Origin: Mesorhizobium australicum
Lineage (GTDB): Bacteria > Pseudomonadota > Alphaproteobacteria > Rhizobiales > Rhizobiaceae
Reading direction: 5' to 3'
NCBI RefSeq assembly: GCF_900177325.1
Contig: NZ_FXBL01000002.1
Span: 62,001 to 126,000, forward strand
Length of the DNA: 64,000 nucleotides
Below, in pieces: positions 31,238-40,249 of the stretch (the first letter of the stretch is position 1; each line of letters starts with the position of its first letter). A program made the position numbers and the translations under genes. The notes beneath the pieces are model-generated. The model did not search any database and was not told where the DNA came from. It was given only the letters and a program-made list of their open reading frames with translations.

Positions 31238-33325
31238 TTACTCGGCGGCCTCGAGGCGGTCCGTGTCCCCTTCGGCCACGGAAGGTTCCTCCGACGCTGG
31301 GTCGGCGAGGAAGGCGGGCAGCTCGGCGGCATCACCGTCGAGAGCTGCTTCGTCCGTCATATCCTCGGATAGAGTCTCACCCGAGTTGACCGACGTGTCG
31401 TCACCAGCAAGTCGCAGCGGCTCGGCCAGCCAGTTCGATCCTTCGAGAAGACGGGCGGCCTCGCGGGCCATCAGGTCCTTCTTCATGTGGTCGATCAGCT
31501 GCGCAGAGTCCTCGCCGCGGGCCTCGCGCACTGACTGGACGATCCGGGCCTTGGTGACCCGGCCGAGATAGTTGTCGACGGTCGGTTCCCAGCCGGCCGT
31601 AACCATGTCGAAGCCGAGCGTGGCGGCAAGCGCATCGGCATGGGCAAGCGCGCCCGGACGCTTGTTCCAGGGCTCGACGACGGCGTTGAGCGAGAGGGAG
31701 ACGCAGTGCGCGAACAGCGCCTTGCCGCTCGCTTCGTCCAGACCGAGCAGGAAGTCCCACAGCTTTTCGCTATCCGGCATGTCCCGATCCCATGCCTCGT
31801 GACGCTCGGCGATCTCTTTTGCCCAGGCGGTTTCGGCGAGCCCCTGGACCTGGCCGAAGCTGTTGCTGGTCAGGCTGATCTCGAGGCAGCTGTCCTTGGC
31901 GAATCGGTAGAACACCTGCAGCACGAGAACATGGAGGACCGTGACGAAGGCGATGTCGACGTCACTCGCCAGCGCGTTACGCAGCGCCAGCGTCTTCTGC
32001 GCGGTCAGATCGAAGACCAGCCGTTCGGGCAGCGGCTTGATGCCTTCTTCCTCGGGCTCCTCGGCCGCCTCGTCGCACTGCGACGCGTCGCGATCTCCGG
32101 CGTCAGCCGCCTCGTCATCGTCCACTTCTTCCCGGGGCTCGTCACCGGGACGGACAAAGCCGGCTTCGACCTGCAGCTGGCCGTTGGCGCCGAGCGTAAG
32201 GAACGCACCGGCGATGGCTTTCTGCACCGGATCATAAACTTGGGGACGGTCGCCAAAACCGTCGAGTTCGGTCCCGAGCTGATCGAGTCTGTCCTCAATT
32301 TCCTGGTCGGCGTCCTCCATCTCGGCATATTTGGCGTCGAGGGCGTCGTACTCAGCCTTCACCGCATCGTAGCGTGCGATCTCCTCACCGCTCATCTCCG
32401 CGGGTTCGGCATAGACCCGCCGCATGCCGGAGGTGTGGCCGTACGGGAAGCTGATCGCCGCTTCGACCCACTTCCAGCCGTCGACGCGGATGGTTTCGGC
32501 GTCGAGCTTGAGCTTGTCGAAGACCAGTTGCTCAAGAAGGGCCGCATCCTGGAACCATCCACCGGAATCCTGCTCGAACAGGTCGCGCAGGATGACACCG
32601 CCAGCGGCTTCATAGGCCTCGGCGCCGACATAGACCGCGCGGCGATCGTCGGCACGAACCGTCGTTTCCGTCAGCAGGCGCCGGATGTAGTACGGCTCGT
32701 GCATGTGCGGGTTGCCGGCGATGCGCTCCCAGACCTGCTCCTGTCGGGCGTGGTCGTTGGAGATCGAGAACGCCATGATCTGCTCAAGGCGGATTACGTC
32801 CTTCTCATAGAGTTCGAGCAGCTTTGGCGAGACGGAGGCCAGCCTCAGCCGCTGCTTGACCGTCGCTGACGACACGAAGAAGCGGGCGGCTATTTCCTCG
32901 ACATCGAGCCCCTGCTCCTTCAGCGCCTTGAATGCGCGAAACTGGTCGAGCGGATGCAGGTTCTCGCGATGCACGTTCTCGGCCAGCGAGTCCTCTTCCG
33001 CCGAGGTCGTTCCACTGCGGTTGACGATACAGGGGATCGGCTCGTTCTTCGCCAGGCGCTTCTGTTTGACCAGGATGCCGAGCGCGAGATAGCGGCGGCC
33101 GCCGGCAGGCACTTCGTAGGTCCCGGTCTCCTCGCCATCTGCATCGAGGACGGGACGGACGTTCAGGCTCTGAAGGAGCTTGCGCCGGCCGATGTCGTCG
33201 GCAAGCTGCTCGATGGTGATGCCGTCCTTTACGCGGCGAACATTTTGCTGCGACAGGACAAGCTTGTCATAGGAGATGTTCTCCGATGGGTTCATCGCAA
33301 TCTTCTGAATGGCGCTTTTTGCCAT
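31238..33325 (-). CDS. large ParB/Spo0J-family protein
   Basis: The 695-residue product has an N-terminal ParB-like nuclease/CTPase fold: Ser-Gln-Gln-Asn-Val-Arg-Arg near residue 25, Gly-Gly-Arg-Arg-Tyr-Leu-Ala near 77, and the C-motif-like Ala-Glu-Asn-Val-His-Arg-Glu-Asn near 112. A helix-turn-helix follows at about 130-175. The C-terminal 500 residues are unlike RepB and contain acidic, Asp/Glu-rich stretches. Partition is already served by RepB (41611-42627), so this is likely a separate function, such as the ParB-like anti-restriction proteins known from plasmid leading regions. Confidence 0.85.
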   Translation of the reverse strand: MAKSAIQKIAMNPSENISYDKLVLSQQNVRRVKDGITIEQLADDIGRRKLLQSLNVRPVLDADGEETGTYEVPAGGRRYLALGILVKQKRLAKNEPIPCIVNRSGTTSAEEDSLAENVHRENLHPLDQFRAFKALKEQGLDVEEIAARFFVSSATVKQRLRLASVSPKLLELYEKDVIRLEQIMAFSISNDHARQEQVWERIAGNPHMHEPYYIRRLLTETTVRADDRRAVYVGAEAYEAAGGVILRDLFEQDSGGWFQDAALLEQLVFDKLKLDAETIRVDGWKWVEAAISFPYGHTSGMRRVYAEPAEMSGEEIARYDAVKAEYDALDAKYAEMEDADQEIEDRLDQLGTELDGFGDRPQVYDPVQKAIAGAFLTLGANGQLQVEAGFVRPGDEPREEVDDDEAADAGDRDASQCDEAAEEPEEEGIKPLPERLVFDLTAQKTLALRNALASDVDIAFVTVLHVLVLQVFYRFAKDSCLEISLTSNSFGQVQGLAETAWAKEIAERHEAWDRDMPDSEKLWDFLLGLDEASGKALFAHCVSLSLNAVVEPWNKRPGALAHADALAATLGFDMVTAGWEPTVDNYLGRVTKARIVQSVREARGEDSAQLIDHMKKDLMAREAARLLEGSNWLAEPLRLAGDDTSVNSGETLSEDMTDEAALDGDAAELPAFLADPASEEPSVAEGDTDRLEAAE

Positions 33326-33442
33326 GGTCAAGGTCTCCATGACGGGCGGCCCAGGGTCTCTCCCCGAACCTCCAAACCCGTCAGGAACCCTCCCTCCGCC
33401 CTCTGCCTCTTGCGGCCGCCGCGCCGGCGAAGGCCGGCGGGA

Positions 33443-33643
33443 TCAACGCGGTTCGGCGACATCCACGCGTCCCGCTTTGCGCAGCGCCTCGAGCATGCGG
33501 GCATGATCCATAAGGATGTGGATGAGCGCCTGGCGATCGACGGTGACCGTTCTGCTGGTGCTTCGCGTGCGATCGTGTCGCCCGTGCAGGGTCTCGAACT
33601 CTTCCATTGTGGTATAGAGCTGGAGAATGGGACGACCGCTCAT
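33443..33643 (-). CDS. small hypothetical protein
   Basis: The 66-residue product begins Met-Ser-Gly-Arg-Pro-Ile-Leu-Gln-Leu-Tyr-Thr-Thr and ends with a helix (Ile-Leu-Met-Asp-His-Ala-Arg-Met-Leu-Glu). Its ATG overlaps the stop of the preceding gene by four bases. The spacer between it and the ParB-like gene (33326-33442) holds a GC-rich palindrome only. Confidence 0.6.
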   Translation of the reverse strand: MSGRPILQLYTTMEEFETLHGRHDRTRSTSRTVTVDRQALIHILMDHARMLEALRKAGRVDVAEPR

Positions 33644-34035
33644 GGCGGAGGTCTCCGATTGGCCGGCGTGGGCATGGTCTCGACGCCGGGGATGTTCGAG
33701 ACCTCCGCGCCGGCGGCTGCGTATCGGGCCGCGACGACGTGCAGCGGCGCATAGGACAGGCCATGCCAGGGAGCTGGCTCAGGCTCCCGGCCGACGGCAA
33801 CCAGCGATCCTGCCAGTGTGAGGTGCGCGACGACATCGAACGCCACGCACCGGCTGTCGATCACCGGCAAGCCGGCGGCGATACATTGGGCCTGAATTGC
33901 CTCCCAGCCATAGCCGGCGAGCATCGCGCCATCGCCATAGTGGAGCGTGAACCCGCCGCGGCCGATGGAGAGATGGCCGCCTTGTGTCGCCAGCGCGGCG
34001 TAGATGTCGGCGGGATAGTCTGAAGTGGATCGCAT
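33640..34035 (-). CDS. hypothetical protein
   Basis: The 131-residue product from the ATG at 34035 begins Met-Arg-Ser-Thr-Ser-Asp-Tyr-Pro-Ala-Asp and contains a Gly-Gly-Phe-Thr-Leu-His-Tyr-Gly-Asp-Gly segment and several His and Trp residues. Longer frames upstream would run through the 34097-34122 hairpin. No function is known. Confidence 0.6.
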   Translation of the reverse strand: MRSTSDYPADIYAALATQGGHLSIGRGGFTLHYGDGAMLAGYGWEAIQAQCIAAGLPVIDSRCVAFDVVAHLTLAGSLVAVGREPEPAPWHGLSYAPLHVVAARYAAAGAEVSNIPGVETMPTPANRRPPP

Positions 34036-34096
34036 GATGGAATCTCCGTGAGGGCTGGCGGGAGGGTTTGCCGCCTTGAAAGACGTCACGACGAAG

Positions 34097-34122
34097 GCCA
34101 TCCCCTCGATCGAAGGGATGGC
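34097..34122 (-). terminator. hairpin after the 34165-34506 gene
   Basis: The arms GCCATCCC (34097-34104) and GGGATGGC (34115-34122) form the stem. On the minus strand it is followed by CTTCGTCGTGACG, the same tail as after the 35737-35773 hairpin, so the two share an origin. Confidence 0.65.
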
Positions 34123-34164
34123 TGGAAACCAAGAGCGCGCTGACCTGTGCGATGATTCCGTCAT

Positions 34165-34506
34165 CTACAGGGGCGTGAAAACGGGTCGCCCGGCATTGAC
34201 CCGGTACTTTCTGCGCAGCGCTTCTATCGCTGCATCCTGACGCTCGATTTTGCGCCGTAGCCGGTCCAGATCGGCCGCGGCACTGTCGGTCAGCCGATCC
34301 AGGATGCGCAGATAGGTTTGTTCGTCCTTGCCGGACCAGTTGCACATGCGGCGGTTGTAGCGACGTATTTTCGGGTGGGAGTCGATGGTTTCCGTCTCCG
34401 CGCGGTCGCGCAAAGAACGTTCGAGCTCGCAGAGATTGTGTCGCGTTTCGTGCAGCCTGACTTCCATCCGGGTCAATATCGTGCACGCTTCCGGATGGCT
34501 CATCAT
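34165..34506 (-). CDS. hypothetical helical protein
   Basis: The 113-residue product is nearly all alpha-helical and charged, with heptad-like Leu/Ile spacing (Leu-Asp-Arg-Leu-Arg-Arg-Lys-Ile-Glu-Arg), so a coiled coil is likely. Its start overlaps the stop of the 34503-35279 gene by four bases. Function unknown. Confidence 0.6.
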   Translation of the reverse strand: MMSHPEACTILTRMEVRLHETRHNLCELERSLRDRAETETIDSHPKIRRYNRRMCNWSGKDEQTYLRILDRLTDSAAADLDRLRRKIERQDAAIEALRRKYRVNAGRPVFTPL

Positions 34507-35279
34507 GACGCCGCCTCCCCCTTCGTTGGTACGATGGTTTCGACGCGCCGCACGACGACCGGGCGGGTGTCGGCGTCCTGGGCGAGGCGGCGGATCAGCT
34601 CAAGCTCGGTATCCGAGCAGTCACCACGCACCTCGAGATCAATCCAGTGGCCGGCACGGCCGACATGGGAGTCGCGCAATCGATGGCCGGACGAGGTATA
34701 GTAGCTTTCGTGCGGGTCGTTGAGCCGCACACGGGTGCGCAGGAAAAGGATGCCCGAACCGAGATTGCCGCAGAACAGGAACTCGTCCGCGCGCGTAGTC
34801 TTCGGGCCACCGCCGATTTTTCGATGACCGATCTGGCGAAAGGCTTCGTCGAACTTTTTGGGGTTCGGCGTCGTGCGGGCGGTAAGCTTGCCGTCGAAGA
34901 TCCAGGGCGGCCGATGTGGATCGACGCCGCCGACGGCAATCTGATGCAACAGCTCGAGCAGATAGGCAGGATCCGCCGGATATGAGCAACCCCGCCAAAG
35001 CTTTCGGACGGTGCTGCGAAGATCGTCGGGTAGCGCGAACAGCCGGACACGGGCTTCGCGCCATCGTCCAGCGCGGAGGGTTCGCTGCTCGCGTTCGCGC
35101 TCGTCCCACCAGACATGGCGGCGGGCCATTTCTTCGTCGACGCCATGTTGCCCCGCGGCAATCATCTCCGCGAAAAGCGGCAGCGCCTCGCGTTCGAGGC
35201 GCTGCTTGCGCTTGAAGGCGGCGCGTTTGCGGGACGTGTCGCGATAGGGCTCGGGTTTTGGCCAGGGACGGAAGCGCAT
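34503..35279 (-). CDS. hypothetical protein, 258 aa
   Basis: The product has an Arg/Lys-rich N-terminus (Arg-Lys-Arg-Ala-Ala-Phe-Lys-Arg-Lys-Gln), a helical middle with Leu-Trp-Arg-Gly-Cys, and a C-terminal beta-rich region containing Gly-Asn-Leu-Gly-Ser-Gly-Ile-Leu-Phe-Leu. It shares base 35279 with the stop of the DUF2958 gene. The basic N-terminus suggests nucleic-acid binding; the family is not recognised. Confidence 0.6.
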   Translation of the reverse strand: MRFRPWPKPEPYRDTSRKRAAFKRKQRLEREALPLFAEMIAAGQHGVDEEMARRHVWWDEREREQRTLRAGRWREARVRLFALPDDLRSTVRKLWRGCSYPADPAYLLELLHQIAVGGVDPHRPPWIFDGKLTARTTPNPKKFDEAFRQIGHRKIGGGPKTTRADEFLFCGNLGSGILFLRTRVRLNDPHESYYTSSGHRLRDSHVGRAGHWIDLEVRGDCSDTELELIRRLAQDADTRPVVVRRVETIVPTKGEAAS

Positions 35280-35676
35280 CAGGTCCCCTTCCCGCGTCTT
35301 GCCCGGGCGGCGTTCGAAAGGATTCGGATGGCCGCGATGATGTTGCCCGTCTCATGGGCGGCTTTGGCATAGGCGGAGATTGGGAACGCGCCGGTGAAGA
35401 AGACGTCGCGTTCGATATGCATGCCGAATGGCAGCTCAAGCGTGGCAAGCTCTTCGATGCTAAACGTTCCGAGCTTCGGAAAGCAAGGTCGGCGAGACCG
35501 AAGCAAGTATCGTTGTCCGCGTCGAGCTGGGTTGCGAGCCAGGTACCGATGCCGACCGGATTGAAGAACTTGACCACAGGGACATGGTCGAGGCCACCCT
35601 GGCGACCATTGGCTAGAAGCTGTTCCCGCAGCTCTGATGTCAGCAAGGGCATGGGAGTTTGGAGAGTTTCGTTCAT
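35279..35676 (-). pseudogene. DUF2958 protein, frameshifted
   Basis: The start at 35676 gives a DUF2958 N-terminus (Pro-Leu-Leu-Thr-Ser-Glu-Leu-Arg-Glu, then Val-Lys-Phe-Phe-Asn-Pro and Cys-Phe-Gly-Leu-Ala-Asp-Leu). The rest (Leu-Gly-Thr-Phe-Ser-Ile-Glu-Glu-Leu, His-Ile-Glu-Arg-Asp) is in another frame from about 35484. Inserting one G in the GACCTTGCTTT context would restore a full 132-residue protein. The gene may be broken, or the consensus may have lost one base. Confidence 0.8.
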
Positions 35677-35736
35677 CGGCTTGCTCCGCGACGGGCGGCC
35701 GCAAATCTTCTGCGACCTTCTGACCCGTCACGACGA

Positions 35737-35773
35737 AAGGCGCCGTCCTCCTGCCTGGGAGGAGCGGCGCCTT
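35737..35773 (-). terminator. hairpin after the DUF932 gene
   Basis: The outer arms AAGGCGCCG (35737-35745) and CGGCGCCTT (35765-35773), with inner TCCTCC pairing to GGAGGA, form a long stem. On the minus strand it is followed by TCGTCGTGACG. It lies about 60 bases past the DUF932 stop. Confidence 0.75.
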
Positions 35774-35831
35774 CGAGTGGCGATCGGCAGAACCGGCGGT
35801 ACGACGTAGGGGATCGCCGATGACGGCGGGA

Positions 35832-37028
35832 TCAGTTGGCGAGGTCGAACAGCTTCTTCGCCTTGCCTTCCAGTTCGAGCCGTACGTCCTGATGCTGCTT
35901 GTCGCGCGCAACACGCGTGATGCCCTGCACAAAGTCGAACACCGATGTCGGCGGATGGCCCTCGTCGGTCAGCACGGCGTCGATGATCTTCGTGGCTTCG
36001 CCCTTGGAGAAGCCGCGCTTGCGCAGGAATGTCGTACGATCGTCGTCGTTACGGGCGACGACGCGTTCGCGCGCTGCCTTGATGCCGTTGACGAAGGGCA
36101 TGGGGGAGGATTCGGCAAACTGGATCAGCGCCGGCTCGGCTTCGAGCGCGAAGCGGGAGGCGGCATATTTGGAGTGCCGGATGGTGATTTCCTGGAAATC
36201 CTCGACACCCCACAGATTCCTGTTGCAACAGACGGCACGTAGGTAAAAGCTTGCAATTCCTAGTGTTTTTGAGCCGACCTCGCTGTTCCAGGCGTAGAAT
36301 CCACGGAAGTAGAGATCGGGTTCGCCGTTCGGCAGGCGACCGGCTTCGATCGGATTCAGATCGTCGACCAGGAAGACGAAAATGTCACGGTCCGACGCAT
36401 AGAGCGTCGTCGTGTCCTTCGAGATGTCGACGTTGGGATTGTAGATACTGGTCGACCAGTCTAGAACGCCGGGCACTTTCCAGCGTGTGTCGCCGGTGCC
36501 GTTGCCGGCGATCTTCTGGACGGCGTCGACCAGTTCTGAGTCGAATATTCTGCCGTAGTCCGGGCCTGTTACCGCTCGAAGCTCCAAGCGGCCGTTCTCG
36601 ATCTCAAGCGTCTTGACCTGTTCGGCGCGATGCGTGGAAAGGCCATACTGCAGATTGATGCCGGCGAGCGCGGCTGGCAGCTGACGCAGATAGGTCGCAG
36701 GCGCACCGACCAGGCTAGCGAGCTGACCGAAACTCCAGTGCGTCGGTGCGACCGGAGCGTGGGCATCGGGCAGCATGAGCGTCAACCGTTCGGGATTGTC
36801 GCGAGACGCTTCGACCCGGATGGCCTCGCTCTCGACGATGCGCGTCTTGCTGCGTTCGGACCGGCGCTTCACCGCATTGTTGAGGTCGGTGAGCGACAGG
36901 AAGCGCTCGTCGTCCGGCCGATTGAACCATTCCGACGACACGCGACCGATGCGCTGGCCGCGGCTGACATCGACCTTGTAGCCGTTGGACACGCTGCGCG
37001 CCGGCGCCTGGATTTCCATATGGGTCAT
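35832..37028 (-). CDS. DUF932 domain protein
   Basis: The 398-residue product from the ATG at 37028 has the DUF932 features: His-Trp-Ser-Phe-Gly-Gln-Leu-Ala near residue 100, Ala-Val-Thr-Gly-Pro-Asp-Tyr-Gly-Arg-Ile near 157, and Gly-Phe-Tyr-Ala-Trp-Asn-Ser-Glu-Val-Gly near 250. DUF932 proteins of phages and plasmids are abundant, and some have been linked to recombination or anti-restriction. It has a ribosome site (GGAGAACGATC) and is the rightmost gene of the minus-strand block. The divergent gene at 37261 shares its upstream region. Confidence 0.85.
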   Translation of the reverse strand: MTHMEIQAPARSVSNGYKVDVSRGQRIGRVSSEWFNRPDDERFLSLTDLNNAVKRRSERSKTRIVESEAIRVEASRDNPERLTLMLPDAHAPVAPTHWSFGQLASLVGAPATYLRQLPAALAGINLQYGLSTHRAEQVKTLEIENGRLELRAVTGPDYGRIFDSELVDAVQKIAGNGTGDTRWKVPGVLDWSTSIYNPNVDISKDTTTLYASDRDIFVFLVDDLNPIEAGRLPNGEPDLYFRGFYAWNSEVGSKTLGIASFYLRAVCCNRNLWGVEDFQEITIRHSKYAASRFALEAEPALIQFAESSPMPFVNGIKAARERVVARNDDDRTTFLRKRGFSKGEATKIIDAVLTDEGHPPTSVFDFVQGITRVARDKQHQDVRLELEGKAKKLFDLAN

Positions 37029-37260
37029 GATCGTTCTCCGTGACGGGCGCCGGGAGCCTCTCTCCTGGCCTCGGCCCGCCACCGCATCCCGGCCTCCCCT
37101 CTGCCTCTGCCTGCGCCAGTCAGCGCGCGAAGCGCGCGGCCATGCGGGGCAGCGTGCCTTCCATCAGGTCGTGCGCAGAGGCCACAGGACGGCCACGGTG
37201 GAGAAGCGTTGGGTTCACCCGCAGTCGCGAGGGTTGCATCGCCCATGAAAGCGTGAATCA

Positions 37261-38499
37261 ATGAAGACAGGGGATGCGGCGGCGTCCGGAGCGATGGAGG
37301 CGATGCGACGATTCAAACTTGCCGAACAGGTGATCGAAGAGACGGCGCCGGACCTTCAGATCGCGTTAGCGGATGCTTACCGTAAGCGCATTCGACCGCG
37401 CTGCATGTGCAAAGAAGGCGGCCTTACGATGTATATTGCTCAGGTTGGAGAGCACTACATCGTCAAGCGTATGCCGATGTCGGGTGGCGGGCACGATCCA
37501 GCTTGTCCATCTTACGAGCCGCCTGACGAGTTGTCGGGTCTCGGCGTGCTGATGGGCAGCGCGATCCAGGTCGATTCGGAGAGCGGAATGTCAGCGCTGA
37601 AAGTCGCCTTCAGTCTGACGAAAATCGGCACTCGGGCTGCGCCGGGAGCGGGCACGGATGCGACTGACACCATCGCCGGCGACGCAAAGAAGCTCTCGTT
37701 GCGCAGCTTGCTCTACTATCTTTGGCACCAGGCCGAGCTGACAGCGTGGACCTCGCGATGGGCTGGCAAGCGTCACTGGTGGAATATTCGCTGGCACCTG
37801 ATCGAGGCCGCCGGCCAGATGATGGTGAAGGGTGGACCGCTCAGCGAGATGCTCTTCGTGCCTGAACCGTTTCGAGCAGTCGACAAGGCCGCGATCGAGC
37901 AGCGCCGGACCGCGGCCCTGATACCCGCACTCCCGCCCAAGGCCGGACCGCGCAAATTGATGATACTGGTGGGTGAGGCAAAGGAGTTTGCTCCGACACG
38001 TAGCGGTCATCGGCTGATTGTGAAGCATCTGCCGGACTTTCCTCTCCTCCTCGATGAAGGCCTGTATGGGCGTCTGCGGAGACGCTTTGAAGCTGAACTG
38101 GAATTGTGGAATGCCGACGAGGCTTCTCACCTGATGGCGATCGCGACGTTCGGGTTGACGCCGGCCGGCCTTGCGGTCGTTGAGGACGTGGCGCTGATGG
38201 TGGTCGCAGAAAACTGGGTGCCTTACGATTCCGCGTACGAAAAGAGGCTGGTCGATGCATTGGCCCGGCTTCGTGACCGCAGCGTCAAAGGTTTACGGTA
38301 CAATTTGTCGGCAGAAACGCCAACCGCGTCTGCAATGCTGCAGCGTCAATCCCAGCCGATCGCACTTTATGTTGTTCCGCCTTCAGCGGACGACGCTTAT
38401 GAAGAGGCGCTGGAAGAGTTGATCGCGTCGCGGCCGGAAATTGGCGCGTGGATCTGGCGCGCGGCGGAGAAAGAGATGCCTCCCTTGCCCTTTCGATGA
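37261..38499 (+). CDS. DUF1173 family protein
   Basis: The 412-residue product has a cysteine and histidine cluster (Cys-Met-Cys near residue 48, then His-Asp-Pro-Ala-Cys near 79), followed by a long alpha/beta region with Leu-Tyr-Tyr-Leu-Trp-His-Gln-Ala-Glu-Leu-Thr and Lys-Arg-His-Trp-Trp-Asn. This is the DUF1173 pattern known from rhizobial plasmids; the Cys/His cluster may bind zinc. It is transcribed away from the DUF932 gene; the 232-base spacer between them holds GC-rich palindromes. Function unknown. Confidence 0.85.
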   Translation: MKTGDAAASGAMEAMRRFKLAEQVIEETAPDLQIALADAYRKRIRPRCMCKEGGLTMYIAQVGEHYIVKRMPMSGGGHDPACPSYEPPDELSGLGVLMGSAIQVDSESGMSALKVAFSLTKIGTRAAPGAGTDATDTIAGDAKKLSLRSLLYYLWHQAELTAWTSRWAGKRHWWNIRWHLIEAAGQMMVKGGPLSEMLFVPEPFRAVDKAAIEQRRTAALIPALPPKAGPRKLMILVGEAKEFAPTRSGHRLIVKHLPDFPLLLDEGLYGRLRRRFEAELELWNADEASHLMAIATFGLTPAGLAVVEDVALMVVAENWVPYDSAYEKRLVDALARLRDRSVKGLRYNLSAETPTASAMLQRQSQPIALYVVPPSADDAYEEALEELIASRPEIGAWIWRAAEKEMPPLPFR

Positions 38500-38521
38500 G
38501 CTTTTGATGCTGGGTGGTGCC

Positions 38522-39258
38522 TCAGTTGGAATCTCGGCTGTGGTCGAGATGTGCAACCAAGTCGATCTCGGCATCCCTGAAGCCGAATTTCTTCATCATG
38601 GCGCGATGCTCGGCTGAGCCAAGGTAGACCAGCAATGCTTCGTCGATGGCCTGCCTGAAAGCTTCATCGGTTTTGCGAAAGGCGAAGGAACCGAATGCTG
38701 GTTCCTTCTCATTGGGCGGCACGGCTACAACCTCCAACTGAAGGTCGGAATTTCGTTCGAGGAATCCGCTATGCGCCCTGGCAACGCTTGCATAGGCATG
38801 GGCTTCACCGGCCGCTACAGCTGAAGCGGCCTCGGTATAGGTCTCGAGTACCAGGATGCGATCCTTCGGGACACCGAGATCAACCGCAAAGCGGTGCTGT
38901 ATCTGGTCGCGTATGACAGCGAGTTTGCAGCCGTCAGTCCTGGCAACCGACCTGTACCCGGTCAGCGTCAGGGGTTTCCCTTCCGCACAAGCAGCCCATC
39001 GGGCAGCGCCCAGATCGGCCTGCTGAAGGCCGCTATCCACCGGCGCTCCTCGGTCGCAAAAAGGCCGGTTGTCATCTGCCAACGGCCTTCGCTGAGCGCT
39101 GGAAGGAGATGCGCGAATTCGGTTTCGACCATCTCGACGTCATGAAGGCCGACCATCCCAAGAACCGTTCGCGCCAAGGCGACGTCGCAGCCAGTGACGG
39201 TTCCGTCAGCATCACGGTAATTGAAAGGAGGTTCGATCAGGTAAGCGAACTTGGTCAT
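38522..39258 (-). pseudogene. transporter solute-binding-domain protein, frameshifted
   Basis: The first part (ATG 39258) reads Met-Thr-Lys-Phe-Ala-Tyr-Leu-Ile-Glu-Pro-Pro-Phe-Asn-Tyr-Arg and continues through the lobe pattern of amino-acid-type binding proteins to Asp-Gly-Leu-Leu-Val-Arg-Lys-Gly-Asn-Pro, then stops. The second part continues in another frame with Leu-Thr-Leu-Thr-Gly-Tyr-Arg to 38522. One C missing in a run of four C near 38974 explains it. There is no signal peptide, so even intact it may be cytosolic. It may be truly broken or a consensus error. Confidence 0.8.
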
Positions 39259-39478
39259 TTCCAGGACTTAGCATGAACCGGCCTCAATCGCCTGCAGCTT
39301 CGTGGTGGTCGGCGATCTCACTTTTCGCGGTGCGGTATGGAATTGTGCATTGCAATATCCGCGGCGGCGGGTATCATCCCGCTATCGGCCATCTACTCCT
39401 CCCAGATGCGATGCCGATGCTGGATATGGTGCACCTCCTCCCGGCAGCGGGCTTTTTCATGATGGTGCTGCTCGGCGT

Positions 39479-40080
39479 CTAGTCCAGGCGAATGGATCGA
39501 ACCTCCATGCCCTTCTTGCCTTGAGCGGACTGGAAAACCACCCGCTGTCCCTCTTCGAGCACGCTGAGCCCCGACCGCGTCAACGCGGTGGCGTGGACGA
39601 AAACATCCTTGTCACCGTTGTCGGGAGATATGAAGCCGAACCCCTTTTCGGAATTGTACCATTTGACCGAGCCCTCGATCTCCAACTGCACGTCGCTCCC
39701 ATCCGTTCTATCGTCGCGCTGGCGCACAGAAGCAGGTGCTGTCGGGCTATGGTCGCCGATGTCGAGGACTTTGACGACCTGCCGCCCGCGTGGCGCCTCT
39801 TCCACCGTGACCTTCAGCTGAGTCCATCAGGAAGGTCTGTGCGGCCAGCCGCTTCGAGGACCCGAATATGCAGGTATGTCTCGGCGCCATCCCGCAGTTT
39901 GACAAACCCAAAACCCTTGGCGGCGTTGAACCAGAGTACCTCGGCGTCGAAAACATCTGGAGCAGCGCTTGGTGGCTCTTGAAAGTAGCCAGGCTCGGGA
40001 GGCGGCTCGAAAAAGACATCCTCCGCAGCATTACCACGACGTTTTCCGCGTCGCTCGCGATGGTCTCTGTACTTGCCCAT
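39479..40080 (-). pseudogene. double cold-shock-domain protein, frameshifted
   Basis: The first cold-shock domain (ATG 40080; Val-Leu-Trp-Phe-Asn-Ala-Ala-Lys-Gly-Phe-Gly-Phe-Val) and the second ([14 protein letters not shown]) are in different frames. The frame changes near 39818, where one A added after GATGGA would join them as Asp-Gly-Thr-Gln-Leu-Lys-Val. Two-domain CspA-type proteins of alphaproteobacteria bind RNA and single-stranded DNA. It could be real decay or a consensus error. A small + strand frame at 39273-39482 has no support. Confidence 0.85.
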
Positions 40081-40249
40081 GACGTCCTGGCCCAGATCGA
40101 GAGCGCATACCACCTCCCGAAAGATAATCTCCGTCGAGCGACGCAACGGTGTCAAATGACGATTTGCTCACAAAACGATGGTCTCGGTGACAATGTCAGG
40201 CGCACGGCCGGCAGCGAGCTGATGGTCGAAACATCGGGAAAATGCCACG

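Noticed and set aside
31640..32869. 409-residue + strand frame
   Set aside because: Antisense to the ParB-like gene, with no recognisable motif and no ribosome site.
39273..39482. 69-residue + strand frame
   Set aside because: No ribosome site, and it abuts the cold-shock gene end; its hydrophobic end alone is not enough to call a gene.
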